64,000 nucleotides of DNA. It comes from Caprella mutica (taxonomy: Eukaryota > Arthropoda > Malacostraca > Amphipoda > Caprellidae). The position numbers and the translations under genes are program-made. The notes under the pieces are model-generated. The model saw nothing but the letters and a program-made list of their open reading frames with translations, did not search any database and had not been told where the DNA came from. This document shows positions 1 to 10,654 of the stretch, piece by piece. Location: the NCBI GenBank assembly GCA_947561585.1, contig CANNZV010000332.1, positions 186,001 to 250,000 of the forward strand. The letters are read 5' to 3'. The stretch's first letter is position 1. The number at the start of each line of letters is the position of its first letter.

Positions 1-300
1 GTTTGAAAGCGTGGACAAAGTCGCTAGCAACAGCAAGTACCTGCCTAAGCTAATTATTGATGAGCATTTTGAAATTTTTGATCATTCTGGTTTTCTGGAG
101 AGAAATTTTAAAATCATTGTAGAGTAATTGCCCCAAAAAATAAATATCCAGAGACTGATTGTGCATGCTTTGCAGACCCTGGGGAGAAAATTAGATACCT
201 ATTTCTCTCCATTTGCTCAAAAGTCAAAATAACAGCCATAAAATTAAACTTGCCATTAATAAAATGGGACGAAATGATATACTTTATTACCTAACCTGGT
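1..300. repeat. degenerate fragments of interspersed repeats
   Basis: No gene is visible. The first bases resemble the 'GGACAAAGTCGCC' repeat seen at 57862-58860. Positions 60-175 resemble 56990-57085: both contain a 'GGAGAGAAATTTTAAA' block and end in 'TGTGCATGCTTTGCAGAC'. Positions 180-300 are a degenerate version of the palindromic family at 647-1148 ('TTTCTCTCCATTTGC' and 'GCCATTAATAAAATGG' blocks). Confidence 0.5.
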
Positions 301-497
301 ATAGGTATAACATGGTCTACCTATCCTTTAAAGTTTGGTCTACTGCGCAACAATGCAATATTTTAGTTTAAATTCAATTCACTGAATTCAGGTTCAGCAG
401 GATTTTGTCATTTCGTCAAGTTGTTTAAAGTTAGAAGAGCCATGATTTATCTGTGTGACCCTAGCCTCGTAGGTAGGTAGGACCGAAGAGTTGCCAG

Positions 498-645
498 ACT
501 CAGACTGCAGAAACTGGTAAACTGTTCTCCAAGAAATCCTCTACTTTTGCTTCTGTTCTCAGTAAAATACATGTAAACATAGGAGGAATTTAGGAAATTA
601 AGGATTGTTCACACAGAAAATGTTAAAAATGTCCCATATTCCGCA
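498..645 (+). repeat. interspersed repeat, family C
   Basis: This block begins CAGACTCAGACTGCAGAAACTGG and runs through 'AAAGTGTTCTCC'-like, 'ATACATGTAAACATAGGAG' and 'AAAATGTCCCATATTC' modules. The same modules in the same order occur at 4707-4850, in inverse orientation at 5413-5571, and as pieces near 29150-29330 and 33400-33480. It is a short non-coding repeat, probably a MITE. No target duplication was defined. Confidence 0.6.
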
Positions 646-646
646 C

Positions 647-1148
647 CAAGTAAAATAGTATGTCTCAAAAACTCGCCATTTGTCTCTCTAGCTCTCTCCA
701 AAATTCAACAAATTCTCTCCAAAATGATCAAATTTTCATAAATTCTCTCCAAAATAACATTGTAGCATAGGAGAAAAATAGAAAAAACTCGCCATTTGCA
801 ATTGAAGGGCTCAAAATAACTGTCACAAACTCGCCATTAAAATGGCGAGTTTGGACATGCTTTATTACTTGGATTCCGCAGACTGGAAGGGTTGTAGCTC
901 GTAGGTAAGGCACCTAACTAGCCAAGTAAAAAAGCATGTCCAAACTCGCCATTTTAATGGCGAGTTTGTGACAGTTATTTTGAGCCCTTCAATTGCAAAT
1001 GGCGAGTTTTATCTATTTTTCTCCTATGCTACAATGTTATTTTGGAGAGAATTAATGATAATTTGATCAATTTGGAGAGAATTTGTTGAATTTTGGAAAG
1101 AGCTGGAGAGGCAAATGGTGAGTTTAAGAGACATACTATTTTACTTGG
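647..1148. mobile_element. large palindromic MITE, family A
   Basis: This is a near-perfect inverted repeat of about 500 bp. The left arm (647-872) starts CAAGTAAAATAGTATGTCTC and ends in ACATGCTTTATTACTTGG. The right arm (924-1148) is its reverse complement. The spacer is only about 50 bp. Both arms share the 'AACTCGCCATT' and 'GGAGAGAATT' blocks. No coding capacity is present. Single-arm relatives occur at 33160-33394 and, interrupted by another MITE, at 37448-37915. A transcript across it would form a long hairpin. Confidence 0.85.
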
Positions 1149-1167
1149 CTAACTAGTACTGAGTAGT

Positions 1168-1416
1168 CGGGTCACGCAGGTAAATTGCGGCCTTTAATTT
1201 ATAATTGCGGCACTGTCAAGATAGTATTTAAAAAATTCTGAACCGAATTTCCGAAATTACATTAAAATGGCATTGCTATCTAAGGAAGCGCAGTGCATGC
1301 TATACTAATTTATTAATTTAATTTTTTAACGTGTGTTTTGAAGCTATGATGTTTCTGTCGTTTAGTTGTTAGAGGCCGCAGTTTGTTAGTGTGCCGCAAT
1401 TTACCTGCTTGACCCT
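1168..1416. mobile_element. MITE with GGGTCAAGCAGG-type termini, family G1
   Basis: The inverted termini are GGGTCACGCAGGTAAATTGC on the left and the reverse complement of GGGTCAAGCAGGTAAATTGC on the right. Related copies are at 1521-1746 continuing at 9988-10015 (split) and at 35843-36080. The last copy is flanked by TA on both sides, which fits a Tc1/mariner-type non-autonomous element. No ORF is present. Confidence 0.75.
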
Positions 1417-1520
1417 ACCTAGGCTACCTTCTTAATTTTGATATTCTTTCAAAATTTCCAAATACGAAATACCTAGGTACCTAAGCCACCTACGAGGCTA
1501 CGATGACCTACCAAGGGGCT

Positions 1521-1746
1521 AGGGTCACCGTGTCACGCAGGAAATTACGGCCCTTTTATTTTTAATTGCGGCCCTCTCAAGAGTCTCTTAAAACATTCTG
1601 AACCGAAAGTATGTCAAAATGTTGCATACCTAACTACCAAAGAAGCGCAGTGCCTACTAGGTATACCTAATTTATTAATACAAGTTTTTAACGAATGTTT
1701 TGAAGCTGTGATGTTTCTGTTGTTGTTAGAGGCCGCAGTTAGTTGG
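1521..1746. mobile_element. left part of a family G1 MITE split by a later insertion
   Basis: The sequence matches the left and central parts of the element at 1168-1416 and breaks off after GGCCGCAGTTAGTTGG. The missing right terminus (CTGTGCCGCAATTTAACTGC...) is found at 9988-10015, immediately after the 8.2-kb insertion described next. The two pieces rejoin at the duplicated hexamer TGTGCA. Confidence 0.85.
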
Positions 1747-2371
1747 TGTGCACCACAGTATATAGAATACCCCTAGTAGGGACACATCAACGGGTACATA
1801 TTAGTACAAAATCAAGTGAGGACAGTGACGTCACAGCTATATATCTGAGAGTTCCTAATTCACGGAATTAAAAAAAAACGATAGATTGAACGGAAGCTCG
1901 GATTTTTTGGTTATAAATATGAAGTTGAATCATGTTGACGTAAGAATAGATACTCGTGAATAAGTTAAACCCTAAAAAATTCATCGAATTAGATTATCTA
2001 ACGATATGCGACAACCATTCTACCCATACATTTCATGGGCTAATATCCGGCCATTTTAGCACATTAGTGACTAAATCGGATTAGGTTTAACTAAATTTGC
2101 CTTTAAGAATGTATATAATAAAACAAATTGTACGTTGCTACATCAAAATGAACAGAGCATATTTTGGCTTCCTTTGAAAACATCATTATTAGATATTTAT
2201 TATAAAAAGGAAAAAAAAATGTTTAACCACTTTATGCATTTATACAAACCAGCTCGCTGTGGTACTCTGACAGCTTAAAGAAAGGATCCCACTATGAAAG
2301 GATAATAATATTGAGAAAGTAAAATTATTTATTGTTGAGAGCAACTACCCATTTGAAATAAAAAAATAAGA

Positions 2372-3460
2372 AATTGATCACCGATTCAGTTTCAGCATTC
2401 GACAACAATTCAAACAGTAGCAGTTATTTAATTAGTGTTTATAAGAATGAAAAACAGAAATTCAAAACTTTAAATGATGGAGTGAAAGTGAGGATGCAAT
2501 TTATAAATTATATTCATCAAAATCCACTTATATTTGGAAACAAGGGGAATAATGGTACGAATGTTGAAAATATAATAAAACAAATTAAAGATTAACTGGG
2601 CACATAGAAAACAATATAATTCAAAAGCTTGCCCTACCCAAATTCTTAATCTATTCATTACTATATTTTCTTTCACTTAAATTTGAAATGGAGAAATAAC
2701 TACTATCTATATATTCACAGAGATGAGGAGAAAAGGCAATAATATCAAGCTTCCACTGTTCATAGCGGTGAATAAGTAGACATTTAATCAATTTTTTACA
2801 ATCTGAATCTAGAAATCCACCAAATAACACTGAATTCAAATGTTTAATGCAATTGAAAATTCGGCCTTTAGTCAGGGCTATGGAGTCAGAGTCAGGAGTC
2901 GAAAATTTGTACCGAGTCCTACTCCAAGCTATAGATTTAAGTCACAAAAATTTAGATTAATTTTATTTGTTGTTCATCATGTTAAATATCTCATAGGAAC
3001 TGATAACTGCTCATAGCTATAAAATAAATCAATATTTATAATCTAAACACTAAAATTAATTCAATAGAACTAATTAAATTACTATAAAACGGTTGTTGCA
3101 GTCAGAGTCGAGGAGTCAGTGAAATTTTTTAAACTGGAGTCAGAGTCGATAAATTCAAAATAAAGGAGTCGGAGTCGAACATTTTATGTATCGACTCCTC
3201 AGCCCTACATTTAGCTAATAAAAAGACGAACAAAGAATTCAGTTACTTCCTCAGAGCAGAAGATAGATGGAAGGAAGCTGTAATTTCTAATAAAATTATA
3301 AATTATTTCACCAATTCCTTTCAAATGACCATAGTTGTCAACGAAGTACAAAAAAATTCTTTTATTTCAGTTAGCAGTGAAATGAATGATGCTTACCAAT
3401 ATTTTAATCCCTACGACCAATCTGCATTTTGTTTGTATTATTCAAAAAATAAAAATAAAT
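2372..3460 (+). pseudogene. decayed ORF of unknown function inside the 8.2-kb element
   Basis: Open plus-strand segments of protein-like, non-repetitive composition follow one another in shifting frames. One is 2374-2595. Others lie around 2585-2680, 2680-2735 and 2735-2775. A last open stretch runs from about 2771 to the stop at 3458-3460, apart from an inserted hAT-like MITE at 2873-3207. Removing that MITE leaves the last open frame intact across the insertion point, which supports a once-continuous coding region of roughly 340 codons. The predicted segments are rich in N, K, F and Y. I recognise no domain. It may be cargo of the element or a captured host or viral-type gene. The several frameshifts show it is not functional here. 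Confidence 0.4.
2873..3207. mobile_element. hAT-like MITE, CAGGGCT...GGAGTCGG family
   Basis: The left end reads CAGGGCTATGGAGTCAGAGT and the right end ends GACTCCTCAGCCCT. The flanking octamers CCTTTAGT (2865-2872) and CATTTAGC (3208-3215) match at six of eight positions, consistent with an aged 8-bp hAT target duplication. Two further copies sit at the right edge of the window (63702-63810 and 63819 onward). It is non-coding and lies inside a decayed ORF. Confidence 0.75.
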
Positions 3461-3752
3461 GAATTTTAGAAGCTTGGGCGACGAAAATACTACTACAGGT
3501 AGAACTTTTTTAGCGTTATTCTTTAGTTTGGGAATTGTGAAATTTGTTTATTTTATAGGCAATGTGTCCAGAGAATTTGTGGTTGCCGTTTCAGACTCCA
3601 CAGATTTAAAGATTCCTCCAAGAGGGGATGCAGGGGTTCCCAAATAGAGAAGTGCAGCCTGTAGCTACTTCAGAATCTTCAAATTCAAGCACAGGTTCAG
3701 AGGGTAGCTACAGCCTGAAAGTAATTAAAAAAAATGAATACTAATAGTTTGA
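3461..3752 (+). pseudogene. small ORF with one hydrophobic segment, unknown
   Basis: An ATG at 3459 overlaps the preceding stop and opens a 62-codon frame. It contains a hydrophobic stretch (about residues 17-34: FLALFFSLGIVKFVYFIG). A second open frame continues from about 3561 to a stop near 3750, with one internal stop and a Ser/Thr-rich tail. The pair resembles a decayed small membrane-associated protein. No family is recognised. Its position directly after the decayed ORF suggests it belonged to the same cargo. Confidence 0.25.
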
Positions 3753-4196
3753 TACCCAAAGTTCAGAGTTCTCATTTCTATTTTCATTTCAAGGTTAAAT
3801 AGCTAGAGACTGACAATAAAAATGGAATCATATTATCCCAAGTATTTATAAGATCCTTTATTTCCACATTTCTTATATTGAGACTATTGGAATTACTATA
3901 AAAATACTACTCTGTTTTTTATCAAAATGATTTGAATTGAATAGCAAAACATTACTGATGTCTAAATTAACATAGTTGATTACTTAAAAACTCAATGACT
4001 TTTCTGAAAATACTTACATCTTCTAATCTATAATGCACTATAAATCTTTGAATAGTTGCTCATGAAGCTTATAGCATCAGTATACTGAGTCTACCGACAG
4101 ATTTTGCCAAATAAATGCTCCAGAGGGTCTTGGCACAAGTTTCAGGTTGCAAGGAAGGTAGACTGAGAGAATGGAGCTTCTGGTTCAATTCTAAGA

Positions 4197-4391
4197 TTGA
4201 ATTTATATTTTGCTTCCACCACAAATAAAGTGACATCGATTTCTTGTAATAAGGTGTTCCTGAAAAAAAAGCAAAAATACAGTAAATCTCTAAGACAATT
4301 TTTGTTGATAAAAGTTATTAAGTATATAAAAATTGGAACTGAAATAATAAATAGTTTTGTGCATGTAGCTAGTTATTCCATTTTTTATTAG
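4197..4391 (+). CDS. short lysine-rich ORF, uncertain
   Basis: A 64-codon frame rich in K, I and S lies within the 8.2-kb element. There is no domain, splice signal or homologue that I recognise, and composition in AT-rich DNA could produce it by chance. It is listed only because it lies next to the other decayed cargo ORFs. Confidence 0.12.
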   Translation: MNLYFASTTNKVTSISCNKVFLKKKQKYSKSLRQFLLIKVIKYIKIGTEIINSFVHVASYSIFY

Positions 4392-4706
4392 GGGATGCAG
4401 CTAGTTCTGTAAAAAGAGGAAAAAGTTCTTAGTTCTGTGCCTTATCAAGGTATAAAATATAACAACAGTGAAATATTAGGCTATCAGCTAATATATTTCC
4501 AGAAACAAGTATAACCAATAGCTTTAGATGAACATATAATAGAAAATAATGTGGAAAATAGCTCTCAAGTTAGCAGTAGCTATGTGAAATTATTAGGGAT
4601 TTTAACTAAAAGCTGATCAACTATCATAATACTATGTAAATGTGAAGTTTAATCATTTGTAAGTAAATCAAACAATGTTCACACTTTAAAACTTGACAAA
4701 TAAAGA

Positions 4707-4850
4707 TAGCCAGACTGTAGGAACTGGTAAAGTGTTCTCCAAAAAATTCTCTATTTTGCCTTCAGTTCTCAGTAAAATACATGAAAATATAAGAAAAAAT
4801 TAAGGAGGATTGTATGCAAAGAAAATGTCCCATACTCTGCTGACTGGAAA
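4707..4850 (+). repeat. interspersed repeat, family C
   Basis: The block runs CCAGACTGTAGGAACTGG...GTGTTCTCC...AAAATGTCCCATACTC, in the same module order as 498-645 but diverged. It is non-coding. Confidence 0.6.
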
Positions 4851-5124
4851 GTTGGAAACATAGCAACAAGAGAATTAATTAAATCTTTTCATTGACCTAT
4901 TCCATAATTGGCCCCCAATTTTAAAGACATTTCAGGTTGTTTCTTAAATTTATAAAAGATACCTAGGTTACAGGTATATCACAAATTTCAAAATGTTCAC
5001 CATGCGGCACTCAAGTAGCCGCAAGGTCAGTAGGTACTTGTAACTCATTGGATTGGATCACTTGGATGCTAGTTAGGCAACTAAACCAAAGAGCAGCACC
5101 ATGTTTCAGAGGCTAGAAAATTCT

Positions 5125-5285
5125 GAGCCAAGCCAATTTGTCTCATATTTTGATGATTCCAAGTCAAAATTAACATGAGAACATAGGAATTAATTCAAAA
5201 TTTTAAGCCAATTAGATATATCAGAGTTTTGACCATTTGAAATCTAAGCCAATTTATTGGCTTTAACTGACATACTCTGTAACAA
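5125..5285 (+). repeat. interspersed repeat, family K (AGCCAATTGGCT-rich)
   Basis: The block from GAGCCAAGCCAATTTG to GGCTTTAACTGACATACTC is shared with 28980-29145 in the same orientation. Internal landmarks are TCAAGTCAAAATTAACAT and AGCCAATTAGA. It contains short complementary segments (AAGCCAATT and AATTGGCTT) at its ends and in its interior. It is non-coding, probably a MITE. Confidence 0.6.
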
Positions 5286-5412
5286 AGGAGCAGCATATTG
5301 TATAATCTGATAACAATCATAATGAATTCATATTATATAATCCACATTCCAGGAATAAGGAAACTTGAGTTTTCAAAAATTAGAGTGACGTCAACCGAGT
5401 TCCCGGGCCAGT

Positions 5413-5571
5413 CTGCAGAATAGGTGACAATTTAAACATTTTCTGTGTGCACAATCATTAATTTCCTTCTATATTCACATGCATTTTTCCATTTTACTAA
5501 GAACAGATGCGAAAATTGAAGATTTCTCGGAGAACAGTTCACCGACACTAGTTCCTTCAGACTACAGTCTG
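5413..5571 (-). repeat. interspersed repeat, family C, inverse copy
   Basis: This is the reverse complement of the family C module series, bracketed by CAGTCTGCAG-like and CAGACTACAG-like ends. Confidence 0.55.
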
Positions 5572-5749
5572 TAACGTCACTCAAGTCGTCATCAGGCATC
5601 AGCCAAGATTTACTTATTAGATACAGCTACCTGATATTAAAATAATTAAATTAAATTTTTTATCAAAATAACATTTAATTATTGAATAAAATTTCCCATT
5701 AGTAGATTATGGGAGATATTTTCATAAACTATTATAACTATATTGCCAT

Positions 5750-6035
5750 AATATAGGCAACTTTGGAGAGCAGAGGTTAAAATAAGTTGAAAAACCCTGT
5801 AAATTAAAATAACATAAAATAGGCCCAAGAAATACTGAATACACATGAAGCTTAGGTATTAGGTGTTGTTTTCAAGTGTAAAATCTTCACTAGGAACTTA
5901 GGAACTAAATAGGAAACTTAGGAAGTCAAATTTTTTCTTTTTAAAGTATCTTATAATATGTGGTGACGGGTGAGCTGAATCATTTTTTCACTAAAGTCTA
6001 AACTGGCGATTTTCCTGCCACACTTGGAAACATGG
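5750..6035 (+). repeat. interspersed repeat, family I
   Basis: Blocks GAGGTTAAAATAAGTTGAAA, TTTTCAAGTGTAAAATCTTC and AAAGTATCTTA...GTGGTGAC occur in the same order at 57862-58152 and 58617-58860. The intact form begins GTTTCAAAGTATGGACAAAG and ends with an inverse-like CATGTTT...AAACATGG. It is non-coding. Confidence 0.55.
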
Positions 6036-6120
6036 GATGATAGCTTAGAAGTCTAGTTAGAAGAGGCTGAACAGCTGATTAAAATTTAGCCCAGCAAAAT
6101 CAAGATACCTACCAACCAGC

Positions 6121-6899
6121 CAGTCTGTATTTCGTGGTAAATTCCACCGACATGTCGGTGGAATTTTTTCCCTTTGAAAATAATATTCTGGCAAAGTCGG
6201 TGGATTTTTAGCTATTTATTCCTTTGTTACCATTGATTTTCGGTGGATAAATTGGGAAAATGTTGGTGGATCAGCCAAATTACTGGAAATTTATGGTGGA
6301 TTCTTTCAGCTTTTTGAAAAAGTCAGTGGGATTTTTTGCACCAAATACAGACTGGCCAACCAGTAACCAATTAGCCAATTACCATCAATATATTAATTAT
6401 ATTTATATCGAACAGTACAGCCTGGCCCATATTTTCCAGTCTGCGGTTAACACCAGTCTGTTTTCCCTTTGAAAATAATATTCTGGCAAAGTCAGTGGAT
6501 TTTTAGCTATTTATTCCTATGCTACCATTAATTTTCGGTGGATAAATTGGGAAAATGTTGGTGGATCAGCCAAATTACTGAAAATTTATGGTGGACTTTT
6601 TCAGCCTTTTTGAAAAAGTCAGTGGGATTTTTTGCACCAAATACAGACTGGGATTAACAGAGATCTTTATTCTGTATTTCTGTTCACAGTAAATTAAGTA
6701 AATAAATAAAGTAGTCTGAGTTTAATTTATAAGGGTAAATAGCTATAGATAGGAATTAATTCAAAATTGATTGTAGAGAATTAGCCTCAGAATACCTCAA
6801 TATCCCAAATATCTCCTAGGTATATTACTGGAAATTTATGGTGGATTTTTTCAGCTTTTTCAAAAAGTCAGTGGAATTTTGCGCACCAAATACGGACTG
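6121..6899 (+). mobile_element. cluster of three family B MITE copies
   Basis: The copy at 6121-6354 runs from CAGTCTGTATTTCGTGG to CACCAAATACAGACTGG, with inverted CAGTCTGTATTT termini. 6452-6650 lacks the left end. 6823-6899 is a right-end fragment. Landmarks are AAATTCCACCGACATGTCGG, ATTTTCGGTGGATAAATTGG and GTCAGTGGGATTTTTTGCACC. The family recurs at 33591-34030, 35155-35580, 36223-36297, 36834-37323, 37495-37714 and 56118-56292. It is non-coding; the open frame across 6260-6472 is part of the repeat. Confidence 0.8.
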
Positions 6900-7689
6900 A
6901 ATTTTATTAATACATATTATATTTTGGCTGAAGAAAGTTGATTCAGACTTCAGAGAGAAAATATATAACTATACATCAGTAGATAATGCCAACAAATACC
7001 TAGGTAGCTATTTACAGGTACCTAGTTACTCTAAAGATCTAATAGCTGAGGTTAGAAAAATAGGTAGCTATCCCAGTATCTGCTATCTGGTAGGTAGGTA
7101 CTTTTAAACTTTACCCTACTAAGGGCCTACCTGTATCATTTCCAGGAATTGCAGAGTTTTTAATCGTTTACGTTTAGCCACGTTATGGAGATAAAACATT
7201 AGTGAAATCACATCCTGATTTATTTTAAGTGATTAATTATAGAAACACAGCAGGATAAACTGATAAAGTAAGCTACAGAGTCAATGTTGATAGTAATCTA
7301 AGATGGCCGCCCAAACTTCAGTTTTGAACGTCGGGTTGCTATAGCAACGAGCCAAATCCTGATGACGTCACTTGACTAGGGGAAAGTCCCCATTTATCGG
7401 CCACTTAAGAGGTTTCCTTCAAAACTATTATGATTGTGTAACTCTCCTCTCTACTAATGTATATACGACAGAACCAACTAAAAGATTAAATTCAAATCTT
7501 TTAAACCATATAAAGTATTATGCAATTACTTTAGTATAAATTAATCTACATTGAATCAAATATTATATCTGAAAAACTCCTAATATCGACATGTTGAAAC
7601 CAAATATCGTCACATGTTATTACCCATTTATCGTCATGCGTCGATACATGGGTGATATCGTCTACAGAATAAAATTTTCATTGAACAGC

Positions 7690-7935
7690 TTGCAGGATGG
7701 GGGAAAATCAGATAGAATGGAGGAAAATCAGGTAGAATGGAGGAAAATTGGATATAATTGGGAAAATTATGTAGAATACAGGGAAAATTAGGTAGAATGC
7801 AGGGAAAATCAGGTAGAATGGAGGAAAATCAGGTAGAATGGAGAGAAATTAGGTAAAATGTGGGAAAATTTGGTTGAATTGGGAAAATTAGGTAGAATGG
7901 GGGGATAATCAGGTAGAATGAGGGAAAAATTGTCT
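7690..7935 (+). repeat. 20-bp minisatellite
   Basis: About eleven diverged tandem copies of GGAGGAAAATCAGGTAGAAT lie inside the pogo-like element. The overlapping short ORF is a by-product of the repeat. Confidence 0.85.
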
Positions 7936-7974
7936 TAGTAGGGGAAATGATGCCAGAATGGAGAAATTATTGAT

Positions 7975-8605
7975 TGCAGCTAGTAGGGGGTTTAACGTCT
8001 GCTTCGGAACCAAAGGCCATATATCGCTGATGTCAAATAAAATTGAATGCAAGGGACTCGAAGAAGCAGTCAGAAAGAAAAGTGGCTTCATGAACAAAGT
8101 CACCTACCACCGTCAGTGACAAAGCTCATGGATGTAGGAAAGCTACTCAGTGAATGCAGTCCCTTACCAAGGAATGTGACAAAAATGGTCACTCTGGGCC
8201 CTGAACTGTTGTAATTTGGATCATGAAATATTTGCCCCATTTTATCCAAGTAAATCTTTTGTAACGCTACTAACAGTTTTAGAGGGTAGCGCTGGGTTTA
8301 TGTTCTTCAACTACGAGGGCTTAGTTTTTGTGTTAGGTAGACTCGTTGGTTTCATTTACTATCACCTCTTCATCTTCCTCTTCGATCCGTGAGTACAATC
8401 ACCGGATATACCGTATACGTATACTTCTTCGTCACATTTTTGTTACGTGACTACATTCACGGAGTAGCTTTACTGCATCCATGAGCAAGACACCGACAGG
8501 TGGTATTTGACTTTGCTCATGAATCTCATCTTAATAAATTTATATTTTGAAGTCAGTGAATTGGCATCCGATTCTGCAGCAGACGTTAAAACCCCTACAT
8601 AAGTA
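7975..8605. repeat. diverged inverted duplication with coding-like arm
   Basis: The left arm (about 7985-8190) and the right arm (about 8420-8600) are imperfect reverse complements. Matching landmarks are GTTTAACGTCTGC / GCAGACGTTAAAAC, CATGAACAAAGTCA / TGACTTTGCTCATGA and GCTCATGGATG / CATCCATGAGC. The left arm opens a plus-strand frame of about 45 codons from 7961 to the TGA at 8117. It may be a fragment of a captured gene present twice in opposite orientations. No family is recognised. Confidence 0.5.
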
Positions 8606-9987
8606 ATTAATCAAAGCGACTATATTTTTAATTTTCTTCTCATTAAATTATCTTGAGTATAACAATAGTGTTTCGTACTATTGGGTCACACAGAGTATTA
8701 AAAACTTCAAAAAGAATGAAAAATGTATAGTAAACTTTATTTTAAGCGGTTTATTTAACATATTCAAAGTTTTCCCGGGCACTGGAAATGGCATTTAAGA
8801 TAATATGATGGATTAACAATAATTAATTTATAATATGAATAATTTCAGCTGAAATCAATTTATTTTGAGAGGAAAAAGATTTAGAAAACCAAAATCGTAT
8901 CGAAATTTTGATAGATCACGTTGTTTGTTTTTCCAAATAAATGAAGTTCACAAAATATATATCATCGTAAACTGTGTGAATAAAAATTAACCGAATCTCA
9001 GAGAGATGTAAACACTAAACTATCTACTAAATGATTTTAAGATAAATATCAGCTTTATATTAATTATTAATATCACACGCAGATGTGCAAACATTCTTTG
9101 GATAACGTGTATTATGTATGGCAATACAACAACATGATATGACGTCTAAAACTTCTGAAATTTTGTACGTTTTATCAAATTAGATGACACTTTTTCTAAT
9201 TAAATCAAATTTTATTTCTTTACTAATCATTATTTAGATGAACAAGGTATATTGAATAGTATAATCAACTATTCTGTTTCTATTATATATGTATAGATTC
9301 CCCCCTCTAATTACTCACCCCCTGCTTACCACCCTAATTAAGTTCTAGTAGGTCGATAAATGGGTAAAAGCTATTTAAACATAGAAAATTGTATAAATAT
9401 TGAGAATTAATATATTTACTAACCATGGAACTGTTTTAAAACAACTATTGCGAAATTGATCAAAATACCATTTATCGTCACCCCATGACGATAAATGGAA
9501 AATCCTCTTTATTGATACCCAAATATCGATACATCGATTTATTTTAAATATTGATGACTAAATTAATTTCTGATTTTATATTTAAGAAATGCAATTTAAC
9601 GTAAGTAAAACTGTATGAACGTTATTTTGAAAAAAAATTATTTGAAGCGTAAAATCACGCATAACAAATTCTCTATACCTAATCAATTTCGGTAGGTTTG
9701 TCCTGAATGTACCGTATTGTCATACATCTCATCAGTTAAACTGACACTCTGATTGTAATTTTAAATGAAATTACTTACATTTTTGTAACAATAACAAAAA
9801 TATATAGAGACATCGATTTGTAAAATACCTAAACCATAGAAATGTTTCTAAGTCTTGTTATGGACGAAAATAACTGAAACGTGACGATAAATGGAGAGGG
9901 ACGATACAAGGAGCCCTTACCCTACATCCGCAATTCAAAATATAATGCAATGTCCCTACTACCCTATTCTATATACTGTGGTGTGCA

Positions 9988-10015
9988 CTGTGCCGCAATT
10001 TAACTGCTTGGCCCT
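9988..10015. mobile_element. right terminus of the split family G1 MITE
   Basis: CTGTGCCGCAATTTAACTGC followed by TTGGCCCT completes the MITE begun at 1521. The two halves are separated by the 8.2-kb element. Confidence 0.8.
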
Positions 10016-10654
10016 ACTTAAAACCAAAAAATACACAATTGAGGCAGAGTTGGCAGGTATAAATAGGTAATTATATACTAAACTTCCTACAGAGTAGGAA
10101 TAGATACTCAAAGGTTAAGGCTTTGTCTGCCTAATTAGCTGAAGCCAGAAGGAAGCATGTTTCATAGTGGCTGGAGTCTGGAGAGTCGTCAGTTCGATGA
10201 GAAAATGGACCTAAGTCGCCACGCAATATTTAACTCATTGTAAATTAGAAAGTGGCCCGTTGCATATGTGCATCAATTTGAATGGTATTCAATGCTACAA
10301 AACAAATATATGGATTCAAATCCTATTCTTATGCCAATATACTTGGAATTTCACCGAATTGGATTCAATAAATTCCTCAGTATTTATTTGGACACCAAAC
10401 AGTGTGTTTTGTGCATGGGCGCTCCTTTCAACATTAGTTATTTAAATCATACAGTGTATTTAGAAATATTTTTATATGTCAGATAAGAACCTAATGTTAA
10501 TTTTATGATGTATCCTTCAAACTATTAGTTACCTACGTATTAAAATAAGTTTTTATCTAAAGTTTAAACGGGAACCTTCAGTTTCGTAGATATAGGTAGT
10601 TTTCCTTTCATATGCTTTTCCTTTAGTGGTTGATAGCATAGTAAATAAATAAGG
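10016..10654. other. no recognisable feature
   Basis: This is AT-rich unique-looking sequence. Two overlapping frames (10260-10445 and 10268-10486) reach 61-72 codons. They lack splice signals or a recognisable family, so I do not call them genes. Confidence 0.4.

Larger units (their letters stand above)
7379..9922. mobile_element. non-autonomous pogo-like element with TA duplication and subterminal repeats
   Basis: The left end starts GGGGAAAGTCCCCATTTATC after TA (7377-7378). The right end, reversed, starts GGGTAAGGGCTCCTTGTATC and is followed by TA (9923-9924). The motif CCATTTATCGTCA or its complement recurs near both ends (about 7390, 7610, 9350, 9470 and 9885). The left end shares GGCCACTTAAGAG with another element start at 56293. 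A minisatellite and an inverted duplication lie inside. No transposase is readable. Confidence 0.6.
1753..9981. mobile_element. 8.2-kb terminal-inverted-repeat element with 6-bp target duplication
   Basis: The left end begins CCACAGTATATAGAATA and the right end is the exact reverse complement of those 17 bases. After a few variable bases the termini agree again at TAGTAGGGACA, giving about 33 bp of terminal repeat. The hexamer TGTGCA is duplicated directly outside both ends (1747-1752 and 9982-9987). The flanks rejoin into a known MITE, so the empty site can be inferred. Nothing recognisable as a transposase was found inside. The interior holds a decayed ORF (2372-3460), a small membrane-type ORF, and many nested elements including a 2.5-kb pogo-like element. 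A 6-bp duplication is reported for Maverick/Polinton and Dada elements, but the terminal sequence alone does not assign a superfamily. Confidence 0.8.
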
